Made by a program: the position numbers and the translations under genes
Notes under the pieces: model-generated
Seen by the model: only the letters and a program-made list of their open reading frames with translations
Told to the model about the DNA's origin: nothing
The model's database searches: none
DNA from: Ancylobacter rudongensis
GTDB taxonomy: Bacteria; Pseudomonadota; Alphaproteobacteria; Rhizobiales; Xanthobacteraceae
Assembly (NCBI RefSeq): GCF_900100155.1
Contig: NZ_FMTP01000003.1
Span: forward strand, 372,001 to 436,000
Reading direction: 5' to 3'
Length of the DNA: 64,000 bases
In this document: piece after piece, positions 53,012-61,794 of the stretch
How positions within the stretch are numbered: position 1 is the stretch's first letter
How the letters are laid out: every line of letters starts with the position of its first letter

Positions 53012-53689
53012 TCAGCCGACCGGCACGCCGGTGGCGGGCAGCACGATGACGCGGGTGCCGGTGGGCACGCGGCGGTAAAGGTCGATGATGTCCTGATTGA
53101 TGAAGCGCACGCAGCCGGACGACACCTGCGTGCCGATGGTCCACGGCTCGGTGGTGCCGTGCAGGCGGTAATAGGTGTCGCGCCCGTCCTTGTAGAGATA
53201 GAGCGCGCGCGGCCCCAGCGGGTTGGTCGGCCCGCCGGGCAGGCCGCCGGCATAGGGGCCGTAGCGCTCGGGTTCGCGGGCAATCATCGCCGGGGTCGGG
53301 GTCCAGCCCGGCCACGACGCCTTGCGGGCGACCACGCCCTCGCCGCGGAAATTGAAGCCTTCCTCGCGGCCGACGCCGACGCCGTAGCGCAGGGCACGGC
53401 CATTGGCCATGACGAGATAGGCGAAGCGCTCATTGGGATCGACCACGATGGTGCCGGGCTGGTAGCGCGTCGGATACGCGACTTCCTGGCGCAGGAAGCG
53501 CGGGTCGATCTGCGTGAGGTCGACCGCCGGCACCGGAAAGGGCTCGTCGGTGATCGCCGCATACATCCGCAGATAATGCGGGTCCATCGCCGGCGGCAGG
53601 ACGCGGCTCGTCATCGGCTCGCGCGTGGTGACGCAGCCGGCGAGGGCGAACGGCGAGGCAAGGAGAAACAGGCGGCGGTCGAGAAGCAT
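53012..53689 (-). CDS. L,D-transpeptidase (YkuD) lipoprotein
   Basis: Forms 3-3 peptidoglycan cross-links or anchors proteins to the wall in the periplasm. The 225-residue protein has a lipoprotein signal peptide ending ALAGC, and the YkuD catalytic motif HGTTEPWTIGTQVSSGCVRF with the active-site Cys. The preceding VVDPNERFAYLV and GVVARKASWPGWTPTP segments are characteristic. The ATG at 53689 was chosen for the lipobox; the longer frame gives no signal peptide advantage. Convergent with the phosphatase operon. Confidence 0.92.
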   Translation of the reverse strand: MLLDRRLFLLASPFALAGCVTTREPMTSRVLPPAMDPHYLRMYAAITDEPFPVPAVDLTQIDPRFLRQEVAYPTRYQPGTIVVDPNERFAYLVMANGRALRYGVGVGREEGFNFRGEGVVARKASWPGWTPTPAMIAREPERYGPYAGGLPGGPTNPLGPRALYLYKDGRDTYYRLHGTTEPWTIGTQVSSGCVRFINQDIIDLYRRVPTGTRVIVLPATGVPVG

Positions 53690-53998
53690 GGGGCGCACGC
53701 GGGGATCAAGGAGAGGGGGAACGGTGAAATGCGGCAATGATGCTCACCTACAGGCGAAGCATGGCAAAGTTCGTCAATGCGCCGATCACGGGCGTGTCAC
53801 TCGCCGCAATTGCGCCGGGGTGTGGCACGGCGGCCGCACTGCGGCTGTAGCCGAACACCCGGGCCCCTTGGGATTGGCTGCCTTTCATCAGTTTTGCTGA
53901 TTCTCATCCTGAAATTTATTCGTTTTCCATGCCGTATCGCCCGAGGCTAGCTTGGTGGCTGAGGCGGCCTGCCGCGCCGCGCCGATTCGAGGCCCCCG
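53690..53998. other. Divergent promoter region between L,D-transpeptidase and MFS genes
   Basis: A 309-base gap without a gene. The part near the MFS gene is AT-rich and carries ATCAG-TTTTG-CTGAT (53887-53901), a 5-bp inverted repeat. Promoters of both genes should be here. No RNA gene was seen. Confidence 0.35.
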
Positions 53999-55237
53999 AT
54001 GTCCGCCCTCACCGACGCCCCCCGGCCCAGCCTCGCCGCCCGCGCCCCCCTGCTGATCGTGCTGTGCGGCTGCCTGATCGCCATGCTCAGCTTCGGCCCG
54101 CGCGCCTCCTCTGGCATCTTCATGCTGCCGATGACGGGCGAATATGGCTGGGGGCGCGACACGTTCGGCCTCGCCATCGCCATCCAGAACCTGGTCTGGG
54201 GCATCGGCACCCCCTTTGCCGGCGCGGTCGCCGACCGCTTCGGGGTGACGCGGGTGCTGTGGATCGGGGCGGCGCTCTATGCCGCCGGCCTGGGGCTGAT
54301 GGCCTATTCGGCGACGCCGGGGATGCTGCACCTGTCCGCCGGCGTGCTCGTGGGCTTCGGCCTGTCGGGCTGCTCGTTCAACATCGTGATCGCCGCCTTC
54401 GGCAAGATGCTGCCGGAGAAGTGGCGGCCGCTCTCCTTCGGCGCCGGCACGGCGGCCGGCTCCTTTGGCCAGTTCCTGTTTCCGCCGCTGGCGGCGGGGC
54501 TCAACACCACCATTGGCTGGCACCAGACGCTGCTCGTCTTCGGCCTCGCCATGCTGCTCATCATGCCGCTGGCGCTGGCGCTGTCGGGCGCGCCATCCGC
54601 CCCCAAGGTGGGTGAACGCCCGCAGTCGATCGGCGCCGCGCTGGGCGAGGCCTTCCGCCACCCCAGCTATGTGCTGCTGGTGCTCGGCTTCTTCACCTGC
54701 GGCTTCCAGCTGGCTTTTGTGACCACCCATCTACCGGCCTATCTGATGGATCGGGGCCTCTCCATCACCGTGGGCGGCTGGACGCTGGCGGCGATCGGGC
54801 TGGCCAACATGGCCGGCTCGCTCGGCTCGGGCTGGCTGTCGAGCCGCATGCCGCGCCGCTATCTGCTGGCGGCGATCTATTTCGCCCGTGGCCTTGCCAT
54901 CATCGCCTTCGTCCTGCTGCCGGCGAACCCGGTGACGGCGATCGGCTTCGGCATCGTGCTCGGGCTGCTGTGGCTCTCCACCGTGCCGCCGACCTCGGGG
55001 CTGGTGATGCTGATGTTCGGCACCCGCTATCTCGCCATGCTTTACGGCTTCGCCTTCTTCAGTCACCAGGTGGGTGGCTTCCTCGGCGTCTGGCTCGGCG
55101 GGCTGCTCTATGAGAGCCTCGGCTCCTATGATTTCGTCTGGTGGCTGTCGGTGGCGCTCAGCTTCGCCTCCGCCGCCATCAACCTGCCGATCGTCGAGAA
55201 GCCGGTAGCGCGGGCGGCGCAGCCGGCGGCAGGCTGA
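53999..55237 (+). CDS. Major facilitator superfamily transporter
   Basis: A 412-residue inner-membrane transporter with twelve hydrophobic segments in two bundles of six and a central cytoplasmic loop (about 197-212). The first loop has a GGAVADRFG-like motif (AGAVADRFGVTRV) typical of MFS proteins, and the layout resembles oxalate/formate-type or monocarboxylate carriers. No cytoplasmic regulator lies next to it; the substrate cannot be assigned. Preceded by an AT-rich promoter-like stretch. The start is a standard ATG. Confidence 0.87.
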   Translation: MSALTDAPRPSLAARAPLLIVLCGCLIAMLSFGPRASSGIFMLPMTGEYGWGRDTFGLAIAIQNLVWGIGTPFAGAVADRFGVTRVLWIGAALYAAGLGLMAYSATPGMLHLSAGVLVGFGLSGCSFNIVIAAFGKMLPEKWRPLSFGAGTAAGSFGQFLFPPLAAGLNTTIGWHQTLLVFGLAMLLIMPLALALSGAPSAPKVGERPQSIGAALGEAFRHPSYVLLVLGFFTCGFQLAFVTTHLPAYLMDRGLSITVGGWTLAAIGLANMAGSLGSGWLSSRMPRRYLLAAIYFARGLAIIAFVLLPANPVTAIGFGIVLGLLWLSTVPPTSGLVMLMFGTRYLAMLYGFAFFSHQVGGFLGVWLGGLLYESLGSYDFVWWLSVALSFASAAINLPIVEKPVARAAQPAAG

Positions 55238-55414
55238 AGAGCGGCGCGCGTTTGCGCGCTGTTAACCCTCATCCTTCACCATAGGGATTGTGGTACCGAA
55301 GGCGTTGCGGCGGGGCCACACCGGCAGGTCGCGTGCCCCGGCAGAGGGGACTGATTCGCCGCGCGGCCTTGACAAGGCAGGCCCTTCGCAGCGCATCGTT
55401 AAAACTCCCGAGCG

Positions 55415-55930
55415 ATGGATGCCCTCATGCGCCTGTGTTCTGCCCTGCCGGCTGCCGCCCTTTTCGCCGCCACCCTGGTGGCGCCGATGGCTTCTGCCTC
55501 GGCCGAGACGCTGACGGCGCAGGAGGCCCAGCGCTTCGTCGTCGGGCAGACCTTTTCCTATACCTGCTATGAGGGCACGGCCGGTTCGGGGCGCATCCTG
55601 CCCGACGGCTCGGTCGCCGGCACCATCCAGATGCGCGGCAAGGGCAATGCGCGTTATGTGACGCTGCCCGCCGGCACCATCATGGTGCGCGGCGAGTCGG
55701 TGTGCGCCAAGCTCAAGGGCGTGGCCTTCCAGCCCTGCTTCGAGCTGGAGAAGACCGACAAGGTCAGCTTCCGCGGCAATCTCGCCGGGGCGGACCGGCT
55801 GTGGTGCGAATTCAAGCGCGGCGGTAGCGGCCGCACCCGGCTGGCCGAACGCGCCGTGGCGCCCAAGCCGGCGGCGGCCCGCGCCGCGACCGTGCCGGTC
55901 GAGACGGCGGAGATCGATCCGATCAAGTAG
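55415..55930 (+). CDS. Exported protein of unknown function
   Basis: A 171-residue secreted protein. A signal peptide is clear (hydrophobic 9-25, cleavage near ASAETL). The mature part has Cys residues in FSYTCYEG, VCAKL, PCFEL and LWCEF, probably forming two disulfides, and beta-rich character; the tail (from about 147) is an Ala/Val linker. The ATG at 55427 (twelve bases further in) is an equally good start. No domain known to me. Standalone after the MFS gene. Confidence 0.72.
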   Translation: MDALMRLCSALPAAALFAATLVAPMASASAETLTAQEAQRFVVGQTFSYTCYEGTAGSGRILPDGSVAGTIQMRGKGNARYVTLPAGTIMVRGESVCAKLKGVAFQPCFELEKTDKVSFRGNLAGADRLWCEFKRGGSGRTRLAERAVAPKPAAARAATVPVETAEIDPIK

Positions 55931-56309
55931 GCGCCGCCCGCACAGAGGGCGGGTCGGATCTGCCGCTCGGTAGGGTCCGGGCGATTTCTTGAAAACAAAA
56001 GCTGCTTCCAGTTCCTGTCGCAGCCGGCCCGCCTGTAGGGCGCACCCCTCAGACGGTCCGTCTCCCGGGCTTGCCGCCTCGGGACGCACGCACCCTACCG
56101 CCCGGGGCTGATCGTTACAGAACAGCTTACACCACCGCGCATTGCCAGCAGACGGGAAACGCGGCGTTGGTGTCAATGGCGACCTCATTGCGCAGATGCA
56201 AGGGCGCTCGGGTATTCGCGGCTATCGCGTTGCGGCGCGCGTTGAATTACCTCCGAACGACGACAGGCGCCGCCTGCCCCGTTCCTTCAACGCTCCCGCG
56301 AGATCCGCC
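55931..56309. other. Intergenic region upstream of the DoxX gene
   Basis: A 379-base gap. A hairpin CCGCCC/GGGCGG follows the preceding gene's stop without a U-tract. The rest holds a CCCGGG-rich stretch (around 56068) and no open frame with good codon use. It should include the DoxX promoter; I see no RNA gene. Confidence 0.35.
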
Positions 56310-56732
56310 ATGATCGATTCCCGTTCCGCCCCTTACGGCGCGCTTGTCCTGCGCGTCGCGCTCGGCCTCATGTGGGTATCCCACGCCCTGCTGAAATATG
56401 CCGTCTTCACCATTCCCGGCTTTGCCGGCTTCCTCGGCAGCCTCGGCCTGCCGGAAGCGCTGGCCTGGCCGGTGTTCCTGGCCGAGCTGATCGGCGGCCT
56501 GCTGATCATCGCCGGCGTCTATGCCCGCCATGTCGCGCTGCTGCTGATCCCGGTGATGGCCGGCGCCATGAGCGTGCACATTCCCAATGGCTGGCTGTTC
56601 TCCGCCGCCGGCGGTGGCTGGGAATATCCCGGCTTCCTGATCGTGGCGTCCTTCGCGCTGTGGCTGATCGGCGATGGCGCCCTGGCGCTGCGCTCGCGTC
56701 CGCTGTTCTTCGTCGGCGCCGCGGCGCGCTGA
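56310..56732 (+). CDS. DoxX family membrane protein
   Basis: A 140-residue protein with four transmembrane helices in the DoxX pattern: the LVLRVALGLMWVSHALLKY start, AELIGGLLIIAGVYARH, LLLIPVMAGAMSVHIPNGWLF and a final helix. DoxX proteins are small subunits or homologues of quinol oxidases and redox-related membrane proteins; the specific role is unknown here. It ends 19 bases before a very strong terminator. Confidence 0.88.
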   Translation: MIDSRSAPYGALVLRVALGLMWVSHALLKYAVFTIPGFAGFLGSLGLPEALAWPVFLAELIGGLLIIAGVYARHVALLLIPVMAGAMSVHIPNGWLFSAAGGGWEYPGFLIVASFALWLIGDGALALRSRPLFFVGAAAR

Positions 56733-56751
56733 TCCCGCAGGCCGCTCAACG

Positions 56752-56788
56752 AAAAGGGGCGGGTCCCGCGCGGGTCCCGCCCCTTTTT
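56752..56788. terminator. Strong bidirectional terminator between DoxX and TPR genes
   Basis: AAAAGGGGCGGG (56752-56763) pairs with CCCGCCCCTTTT (56776-56787), a 12-bp perfect stem with a TCCCGCGCGGGT loop that itself folds. The T-run continues on the plus strand and A's give a U-run on the minus strand. It lies between convergent genes and should serve both. Confidence 0.93.
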
Positions 56789-56816
56789 GCGTCAGCCGAG
56801 CGTGGCCGGGGCGGCC

Positions 56817-58634
56817 TCAGCCACCATTGCCCGGCGTCGCGGCATCCTGCGACTTGTCCACCGCCGCCTTCTGCGGCTCGACGGCAGGCGCCGCCTCGGT
56901 CTTCTGGATCGTCGCCGTGCCGGCCTTGACGCGCTCGGCCTCGTCGAGGCCCACCGCGATCTTGCGCTCGATATCGGCCAGCTCGTCCGGCTCGGGCTTC
57001 AGGTCGCGGGCATGGTTCCACTTGAAGCGGGCTTCCAGCTTGCGGTCGACCTTCCAATAGGCGTCGCCGAGATGGTCGTTGATCACCGCCTCGTTCGGCT
57101 TGAGCTCGACCGCCCGTTCCAGCTCGCGCACCGCCTCGTCGTAATGACCGGTGCGGTAATAGGCCCAGCCCAGGCTGTCGATGAAGAAACCATCATCGGG
57201 GCGCAGCGCCACCGCCTTGCGGATCATCTCGGTGCCGGCCTCCAGGTTGATCCCCTGGTCGATCCAGCTATAGCCGAGATAGTTCAGCACATGCGGCTGG
57301 TTGGGGCTCAGCTCCAGCGCCTTCTTCAGGTCCGCCTCGGACTTGTCCCACTGCTTGGTGCGCTCATAGCAGGTGCCACGGAAGTAATAGAGCACCCAGT
57401 CCTTGGCCTGCGGCGTGCCGAGCTGGTCGATGGCGGTGGTATAGACCTCCGCCGCCTCGGCGAACTTCTCGTTCGAGCGCAGCACGTCGCCGAGCGCCAT
57501 GATCGAGCGCTGATCCTTCACATTGCCGGCAACCACCTGCTTGAGCACGGCGAGCGCGGCGTCATGCTGGTCGATGGCGTCGAGATTGAGCGCGCGCTGC
57601 ACCTCGGCATTGGTCTTGAAGGGCGAGGAATCAGGCACGGCGGCGTAGAGGGCGATGGCGTCCTCGTGCCGCTTCATCGTCTCGAACAGGTCGGCGAGGG
57701 TGATCGCCATCAGCGGCTGCGCGGGGTCGAGCCAGCGGCCGAGCTGCAGATAGACAAGGGCGAGATCCTCGCCGCCCTGCCGGCCAAGCGCCGCGCCGAG
57801 GCCGTACAGCACTTCCGCCGCGCCGGCGACCGGGGTGGTCACCAGCGGGGGAAGCGTCTTGCCGGCGTTGAGCTGCTCCAGCGAGCGGGCCACCAGCGGG
57901 TCGCCGGGCACCAGCTTGTCGAAGTCCTCATAGGTCGAGATGGCCAGCGCCTTGTCGGCATTGCGCGAGGCCCAGCGCGCATAGGCGTCGACCACGCGCA
58001 GGGTGCGCGGATCGAGCTTGAGCGCCGCTTCCAGCCGCTGGCCGGCCTCCTTCTTGATGCCGGCCGCGTCGAGCATCAGCCCGGCGTGGAAATCCTTGAA
58101 GCCGGCATACCATTCCGGCCCCTGCAGCGCGTCGATCGCCTTGACACCGGCGCGCGCATCGCCCGAACCGAACTGGCTCCAGGCGCTGAGCAGCGTGGCG
58201 TTCAGCTCGGCGATGGCGCCCTGGCCGGAGCGGCGCAGATTGCTGCGGGCGGTGACATATTGCTTGGCCTTGATCGCCCGCACGCCGAGCACCAGCCGGG
58301 CCAGCGTGTGCTCGGGCTCGATCCGCACCAGACGCTGCGCCAGACCGACCGCCTCGTCGATCGAGCCTTCCGCCAGCAAGGTGAGGAAGGCGCGCTCCAG
58401 TAATTCGCGCTGGCGCGGGAACAGGCGGGCGAGTTCCCGGTAATAGGCGGCGGCGGCAGCCGTGTCGCGCTCGGTGATGGCGAGGCGCGCGGCGAGATAA
58501 TTGCCGGCCGGCGAGGAGCGGGCGATGAAGTCTGCCGGCGGGGCGTCGGCACGCGCGGGCAGAGCGACACCCAATGCCGTGAGCGTAGCGAGAATGGCCG
58601 CTCCCGGCCGCAGCGACAAACGTCGAGACGTCAA
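56817..58634 (-). CDS. TPR-repeat protein with TTG start
   Basis: A 605-residue exported tetratricopeptide-repeat protein. A signal peptide spans the first 30 residues (hydrophobic LRPGAAILATLTALGVALPARA). Multiple TPR units are visible (for instance GNYLAARLAITERDTAAAAAYYRELARLFPR, EADLKKALELSPNQPHVLNYLGYSWIDQG, and HYDEAVRELERAVELKPNEAVINDHLG). The only fitting start is TTG at 58634: GGAGGT lies six bases before it, and there is no in-frame ATG nearby. A long Pro/Ala/Lys end follows the repeats. The TPR architecture suggests a periplasmic scaffold or sugar-related assembly protein; no partner is adjacent. Confidence 0.86.
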   Translation of the reverse strand: MTSRRLSLRPGAAILATLTALGVALPARADAPPADFIARSSPAGNYLAARLAITERDTAAAAAYYRELARLFPRQRELLERAFLTLLAEGSIDEAVGLAQRLVRIEPEHTLARLVLGVRAIKAKQYVTARSNLRRSGQGAIAELNATLLSAWSQFGSGDARAGVKAIDALQGPEWYAGFKDFHAGLMLDAAGIKKEAGQRLEAALKLDPRTLRVVDAYARWASRNADKALAISTYEDFDKLVPGDPLVARSLEQLNAGKTLPPLVTTPVAGAAEVLYGLGAALGRQGGEDLALVYLQLGRWLDPAQPLMAITLADLFETMKRHEDAIALYAAVPDSSPFKTNAEVQRALNLDAIDQHDAALAVLKQVVAGNVKDQRSIMALGDVLRSNEKFAEAAEVYTTAIDQLGTPQAKDWVLYYFRGTCYERTKQWDKSEADLKKALELSPNQPHVLNYLGYSWIDQGINLEAGTEMIRKAVALRPDDGFFIDSLGWAYYRTGHYDEAVRELERAVELKPNEAVINDHLGDAYWKVDRKLEARFKWNHARDLKPEPDELADIERKIAVGLDEAERVKAGTATIQKTEAAPAVEPQKAAVDKSQDAATPGNGG

Positions 58635-58783
58635 GTTGGAACCTCCTGCGGCAAGCGGAGCGCCCCGCGCCACGCGGGTGGCGCCGGGCTCCGGCCTTTG
58701 TGGCAGATTGGTCCTTTTTAGCGGCCCCTGCAATAACGGGAGGCTAATGCGGACCGGGCCCGTGAGGGCCCGGCATCACATTT

Positions 58784-59215
58784 TCAGACCCGTCGGCCAA
58801 GAATAAGGCCGATTACCGCAGCGCCGGCCGCAATGCCGAGAACGGTCTTCACGCTGGCGGGAGGCATCCCGGCCGAAGGCGCCGGGCCGACGCCGGGGGC
58901 CATACCCGAAGCTGCCGGGGGCACCGCCCCATAGGCACCAAACCCGCCAAGGCTCACCGGCCGGCGCCGACGCCCGCGCAGCAGCGCAACGAGAAGGAAG
59001 ATCAGGCCCAGCACCAGCAGGAACCCGCCGATAACAAGCGCGGCGGTGAGCGCGTCATAGCGGTCGGCGAGGGCGATGAAGGAGGCGATCATGAAGAAAA
59101 CCGCCGAACACGCGATCAGCAGGCCGCCAATCGCGCAGATTAGGGCCGTGCGGGCGGCCCTGCGCGCCATCAGGCGGATTTCGCCGCCGAATATCGCCAG
59201 CAGAAGGCGAAGCAT
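58784..59215 (-). CDS. Holin-like (Phage_holin_3_6) membrane protein
   Basis: A 143-residue protein with two transmembrane helices (about 23-46 and 56-78) and a small Gly/Pro/Ala-rich domain plus another hydrophobic end. It is the usual partner of DUF883 proteins in stress loci; the holin label is by fold only and does not imply a prophage. Its ATG overlaps the DUF883 stop (TGATG); a GTG three bases upstream is an alternative. It is co-transcribed with the DUF883 gene from the EcfG-type promoter. Confidence 0.75.
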   Translation of the reverse strand: MLRLLLAIFGGEIRLMARRAARTALICAIGGLLIACSAVFFMIASFIALADRYDALTAALVIGGFLLVLGLIFLLVALLRGRRRRPVSLGGFGAYGAVPPAASGMAPGVGPAPSAGMPPASVKTVLGIAAGAAVIGLILGRRV

Positions 59216-59556
59216 CACTTGCCCCGCGACAGCAGGCCGAACAGGAAGCCGACACCCAGCGCCGCGATCACCGAGCCATAGGGGTTGCGTTCGATCGTCG
59301 CGCCGAGGTCACCGGTCAGCTCCTGGGCGCGCGCCTTGGCGTCGTGCAGGGCGGCATAGCCTTCCTCGGCAAGGCCGGACGCGGCGGCATCCGCCCGAGC
59401 GGCGCCCGAGCGGAAGCGGCCGGCGATGGCGTCGGCAGCCGAGGCGCCTTCCGACTTGGCGAGAGCGGTGAGCGTCTCCGTGAGCTTCGCGACATCGCTG
59501 CGCAGGGTCGAGAGGTCAGCGGACAGCTTGGCGAAATCGTCCTGCGGCTGGGCCAT
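59215..59556 (-). CDS. DUF883 (ElaB/YqjD-like) stress protein
   Basis: A 113-residue protein with a long amphipathic/coiled-coil stretch (Ala/Lys/Asp-rich, about 8-85) and one C-terminal transmembrane helix (PYGSVIAALGVGFLFGLLSRG), the DUF883/YqjD arrangement associated with ribosome anchoring or membrane-bound ribosome hibernation in stationary phase. CGGAGA precedes the ATG by five bases. An EcfG-type promoter lies 43 bases upstream of the start, so it should be induced by general stress. Identification is good; the detailed role is inferred. Confidence 0.85.
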   Translation of the reverse strand: MAQPQDDFAKLSADLSTLRSDVAKLTETLTALAKSEGASAADAIAGRFRSGAARADAAASGLAEEGYAALHDAKARAQELTGDLGATIERNPYGSVIAALGVGFLFGLLSRGK

Positions 59557-59598
59557 GGGAATCTCCGGGTAAGGAACAGGGGGTCGACGTGCCACGTA

Positions 59599-59624
59599 AA
59601 CGCGGCCGCCGCCGTCATAGTTCC
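59599..59624 (-). promoter_or_regulatory. EcfG-type general-stress promoter
   Basis: On the minus strand GGAAC (59624-59620) is followed by 17 bases and CGTT (59602-59599). This exactly fits the alphaproteobacterial EcfG (sigma-EcfG) consensus GGAAC-N16/17-CGTT. The -10 element lies 43 bases upstream of the DUF883 start codon, allowing a leader of about 35 bases. It sits between the trmB stop and the DUF883 gene. Confidence 0.75.
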
Positions 59625-59639
59625 CACTCTAAGCGGTAT

Positions 59640-60377
59640 TCACCGGCGCTGGAACTCGTAGTATCCCGGCCGCCGCCCTTCCCGCAGGGCTTTCGCCTCG
59701 TAACGCGTGCCCGGCCAGCCTGCCCAGGCGAGGCGCCAGTCGTCGGCCCGCTCGGCCGTCCAGTCGAAGCGCGCATCGGCGAGAAACTGGCGCAGCGTCC
59801 ACGCCGCATAGTGCTCGATATCGGTGGCGAAACGGAAATGCCCGCCGGGCATCAGCAGCCGGGCGATGCGGTCGATATTGTCGGCCTGCACGAAGCGCCG
59901 CTTCCAGTGCCGGCGCTTGGGCCAGGGGTCGGGATAGAGCAGGTCGATGCGTGCAAGGCTGGCGGCCGGCAAGCGGTCGAGCAGCGGAATCACGTCGTCG
60001 CCATAGAGGCGGACATTGGCCAGCCCCTTCTCGCTCACGCTGGTCGTCGCCTTGGCGATGCCGTTGAGGAAGGCCTCGGCGCCGATATAGCCTACATCGG
60101 GATGGCGCAGGGCCTCGGCCACCAGATGCTCACCGCCGCCGAAGCCGATCTCCAGCCGCACCTCGCGTACGGGGTGGGGGAAAAGGCCGGCGAGCGGCGC
60201 CGCGCCGACATCCTCAAGGCCGATGGCCAGGCGGGGCAGGTCCTGCGCCATGTGGGCGGCCTGTGCCGTGCGCAGCTTCTTGCCCTTGCGCCGTCCATAG
60301 AAGGCGGCCTCGCGGGGGGCTCCATCCGCCGGCCTGTCGACGGGCGTGAAGGGGCGGGACTCATCGTCGGCGGTCAT
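59640..60377 (-). CDS. trmB: tRNA (guanine(46)-N7)-methyltransferase TrmB
   Basis: Methylates G46 in tRNA variable loops using S-adenosylmethionine, which is made by the upstream metK. The 245-residue protein has the family RKGKKL region, the SAM-binding motif LEIGFGGGEHL and the DLLYPDPWPKRRHWKRR motif, diagnostic for TrmB, and a C-terminal YEFQRR. It follows metK by 91 bases, which hold a terminator-like hairpin. Confidence 0.96.
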   Translation of the reverse strand: MTADDESRPFTPVDRPADGAPREAAFYGRRKGKKLRTAQAAHMAQDLPRLAIGLEDVGAAPLAGLFPHPVREVRLEIGFGGGEHLVAEALRHPDVGYIGAEAFLNGIAKATTSVSEKGLANVRLYGDDVIPLLDRLPAASLARIDLLYPDPWPKRRHWKRRFVQADNIDRIARLLMPGGHFRFATDIEHYAAWTLRQFLADARFDWTAERADDWRLAWAGWPGTRYEAKALREGRRPGYYEFQRR

Positions 60378-60398
60378 GAGGATGCTCGAAACAAAGGC

Positions 60399-60423
60399 GG
60401 GGCGGACATGGCCTGTCCGCCCC
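60399..60423 (-). terminator. Hairpin between metK and trmB
   Basis: On the minus strand GGGGCGGAC (60423-60415) pairs with GTCCGCCCC (60407-60399) around a 7-base loop, followed by GCCTTTGTTT. The 9-bp stem and T-rich tail suggest a partial terminator after metK, 22 bases before the trmB start codon; trmB may be read through or have its own promoter. Confidence 0.55.
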
Positions 60424-60468
60424 GCATAAGCGCAGTGTCTTCCGCGCGCAATCGCGCGGGAGGAAAAC

Positions 60469-61662
60469 TCAGCCGACGGCCGACTTCAGCGCCGCGACGA
60501 GATCGGTGCGCTCCCAGGAGAAGCCGCCATCGGCGTCCGGGGCGCGGCCGAAATGGCCATAGGCGGAGGTGCGGGCGTAGATCGGCTTGTTGAGGCCGAG
60601 ATGCTCGCGAATGCCGCGCGGGCGCAGGTTCATCACCTCGCGCAGCGCGCTCTCCAGCTTGGCTTCCTCGACCTTGCCGGTGCCGTAGAGGTCGACATAG
60701 ACCGCCAGCGGGTCGGACACGCCGATGGCGTAGGCGAGCTGGATGGTGCAGCGGTCGGCGAGTTCGGCGGCGACCACATTCTTGGCGAGGTAGCGCGCGG
60801 CATAGGCGGCCGAGCGGTCGACCTTGGTCGGGTCCTTGCCGGAGAAGGCGCCACCGCCATGCGGGGCCGCGCCACCATAAGTGTCGACGATGATCTTGCG
60901 GCCGGTGAGGCCGCAATCGCCGTCCGGCCCGCCAATGACGAACTTGCCGGTCGGGTTGACGTGCCAGACGGTGGACGGGGTGATCCAGCCATCGGGCAGC
61001 GCCTGACGGATATAGGGCTCCACGATGCTCTGCACATCGTGCGAGGAGAGGTCGGCATCGAGGTGCTGGGTCGAGAGCACGATCTGCGTCACTTCGACCG
61101 GCTTGCCGCCCTCGTAGCGCACCGTCACCTGGCTCTTGGCGTCGGGGCCGAGCACGGTGCTCTCGCCGGAATGGCGGGCATCGGCGAGCAGCTTGAGGAT
61201 CTTATGCGCGTAGTAGATCGGCGCCGGCATCAGCTCGGGCGTCTCGCGGCAGGCATAGCCGAACATGATGCCCTGGTCGCCCGCGCCTTCGTCCTTGTTG
61301 CCGGCCGAATCGACGCCCTGGGCGATGTCGACCGACTGCGCGTGCAGGTGCACGTCGATCGCCGCCTTCTCCCAGTGGAAGCCGTCCTGCTCGTAGCCGA
61401 TATCCTTGATCGCGAGCCGGGCGATATGGCTGAGGAAGTCCTTGGTCAGCTGGGCCGGTCCGCGCGTCTCGCCGGCGATCACCACCCGGTTGGTGGTGGC
61501 CAGCGTCTCGGCGGCCACGCGCAGGTGGCTCGGATCCCAGCCAAATTCCGGGCCGTGCTTGAAGAAGGCATCGACGATCTCGTCGGAGATGCGGTCGCAC
61601 ACCTTGTCGGGGTGGCCTTCGGAGACGGATTCGCTAGTAAAGAGATAGGCTTGGCGGGACAC
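60469..61662 (-). CDS. metK: S-adenosylmethionine synthetase
   Basis: Makes SAM from methionine and ATP. The 397-residue protein starts with the family sequence [19 protein letters not shown] and contains the [12 protein letters not shown] motif, the GGGAFSGKD motif and the [15 protein letters not shown] segment, all diagnostic. It starts with GTG at 61662, decided by GAGGAG seven bases upstream; upstream in-frame starts lie in the praR intergenic region. Downstream of the praR-type regulator, the conserved lnt-praR-metK-trmB order. Confidence 0.97.
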   Translation of the reverse strand: MSRQAYLFTSESVSEGHPDKVCDRISDEIVDAFFKHGPEFGWDPSHLRVAAETLATTNRVVIAGETRGPAQLTKDFLSHIARLAIKDIGYEQDGFHWEKAAIDVHLHAQSVDIAQGVDSAGNKDEGAGDQGIMFGYACRETPELMPAPIYYAHKILKLLADARHSGESTVLGPDAKSQVTVRYEGGKPVEVTQIVLSTQHLDADLSSHDVQSIVEPYIRQALPDGWITPSTVWHVNPTGKFVIGGPDGDCGLTGRKIIVDTYGGAAPHGGGAFSGKDPTKVDRSAAYAARYLAKNVVAAELADRCTIQLAYAIGVSDPLAVYVDLYGTGKVEEAKLESALREVMNLRPRGIREHLGLNKPIYARTSAYGHFGRAPDADGGFSWERTDLVAALKSAVG

Positions 61663-61794
61663 GAGTCGGCTCCTCGATTCTCGGCAGGCGCATTTGCCCG
61701 CGCCCGGCCGCGCATCTTTTGCAAGCGCGGTCGGGACGGTCAAGGTTTTAAAGGCGGAATCGTTCGGAAAAAAGAACGCCCCGGTGCTGCGTCC

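Noticed and set aside
53887-53901. ATCAG-TTTTG-CTGAT as an iron-responsive (Fur/RirA) operator
   Set aside because: A 5-bp inverted repeat is too short and does not fit a known consensus well enough to name a regulator.
58784-59215. A prophage holin
   Set aside because: The gene is a holin-fold partner of a DUF883 stress protein under an EcfG promoter; no other phage gene is present.
61663-61794. A SAM riboswitch upstream of metK
   Set aside because: Only 132 bases with no clear pseudoknot or the conserved cores of the SAM-II or SAM/SAH classes that I could recognise.
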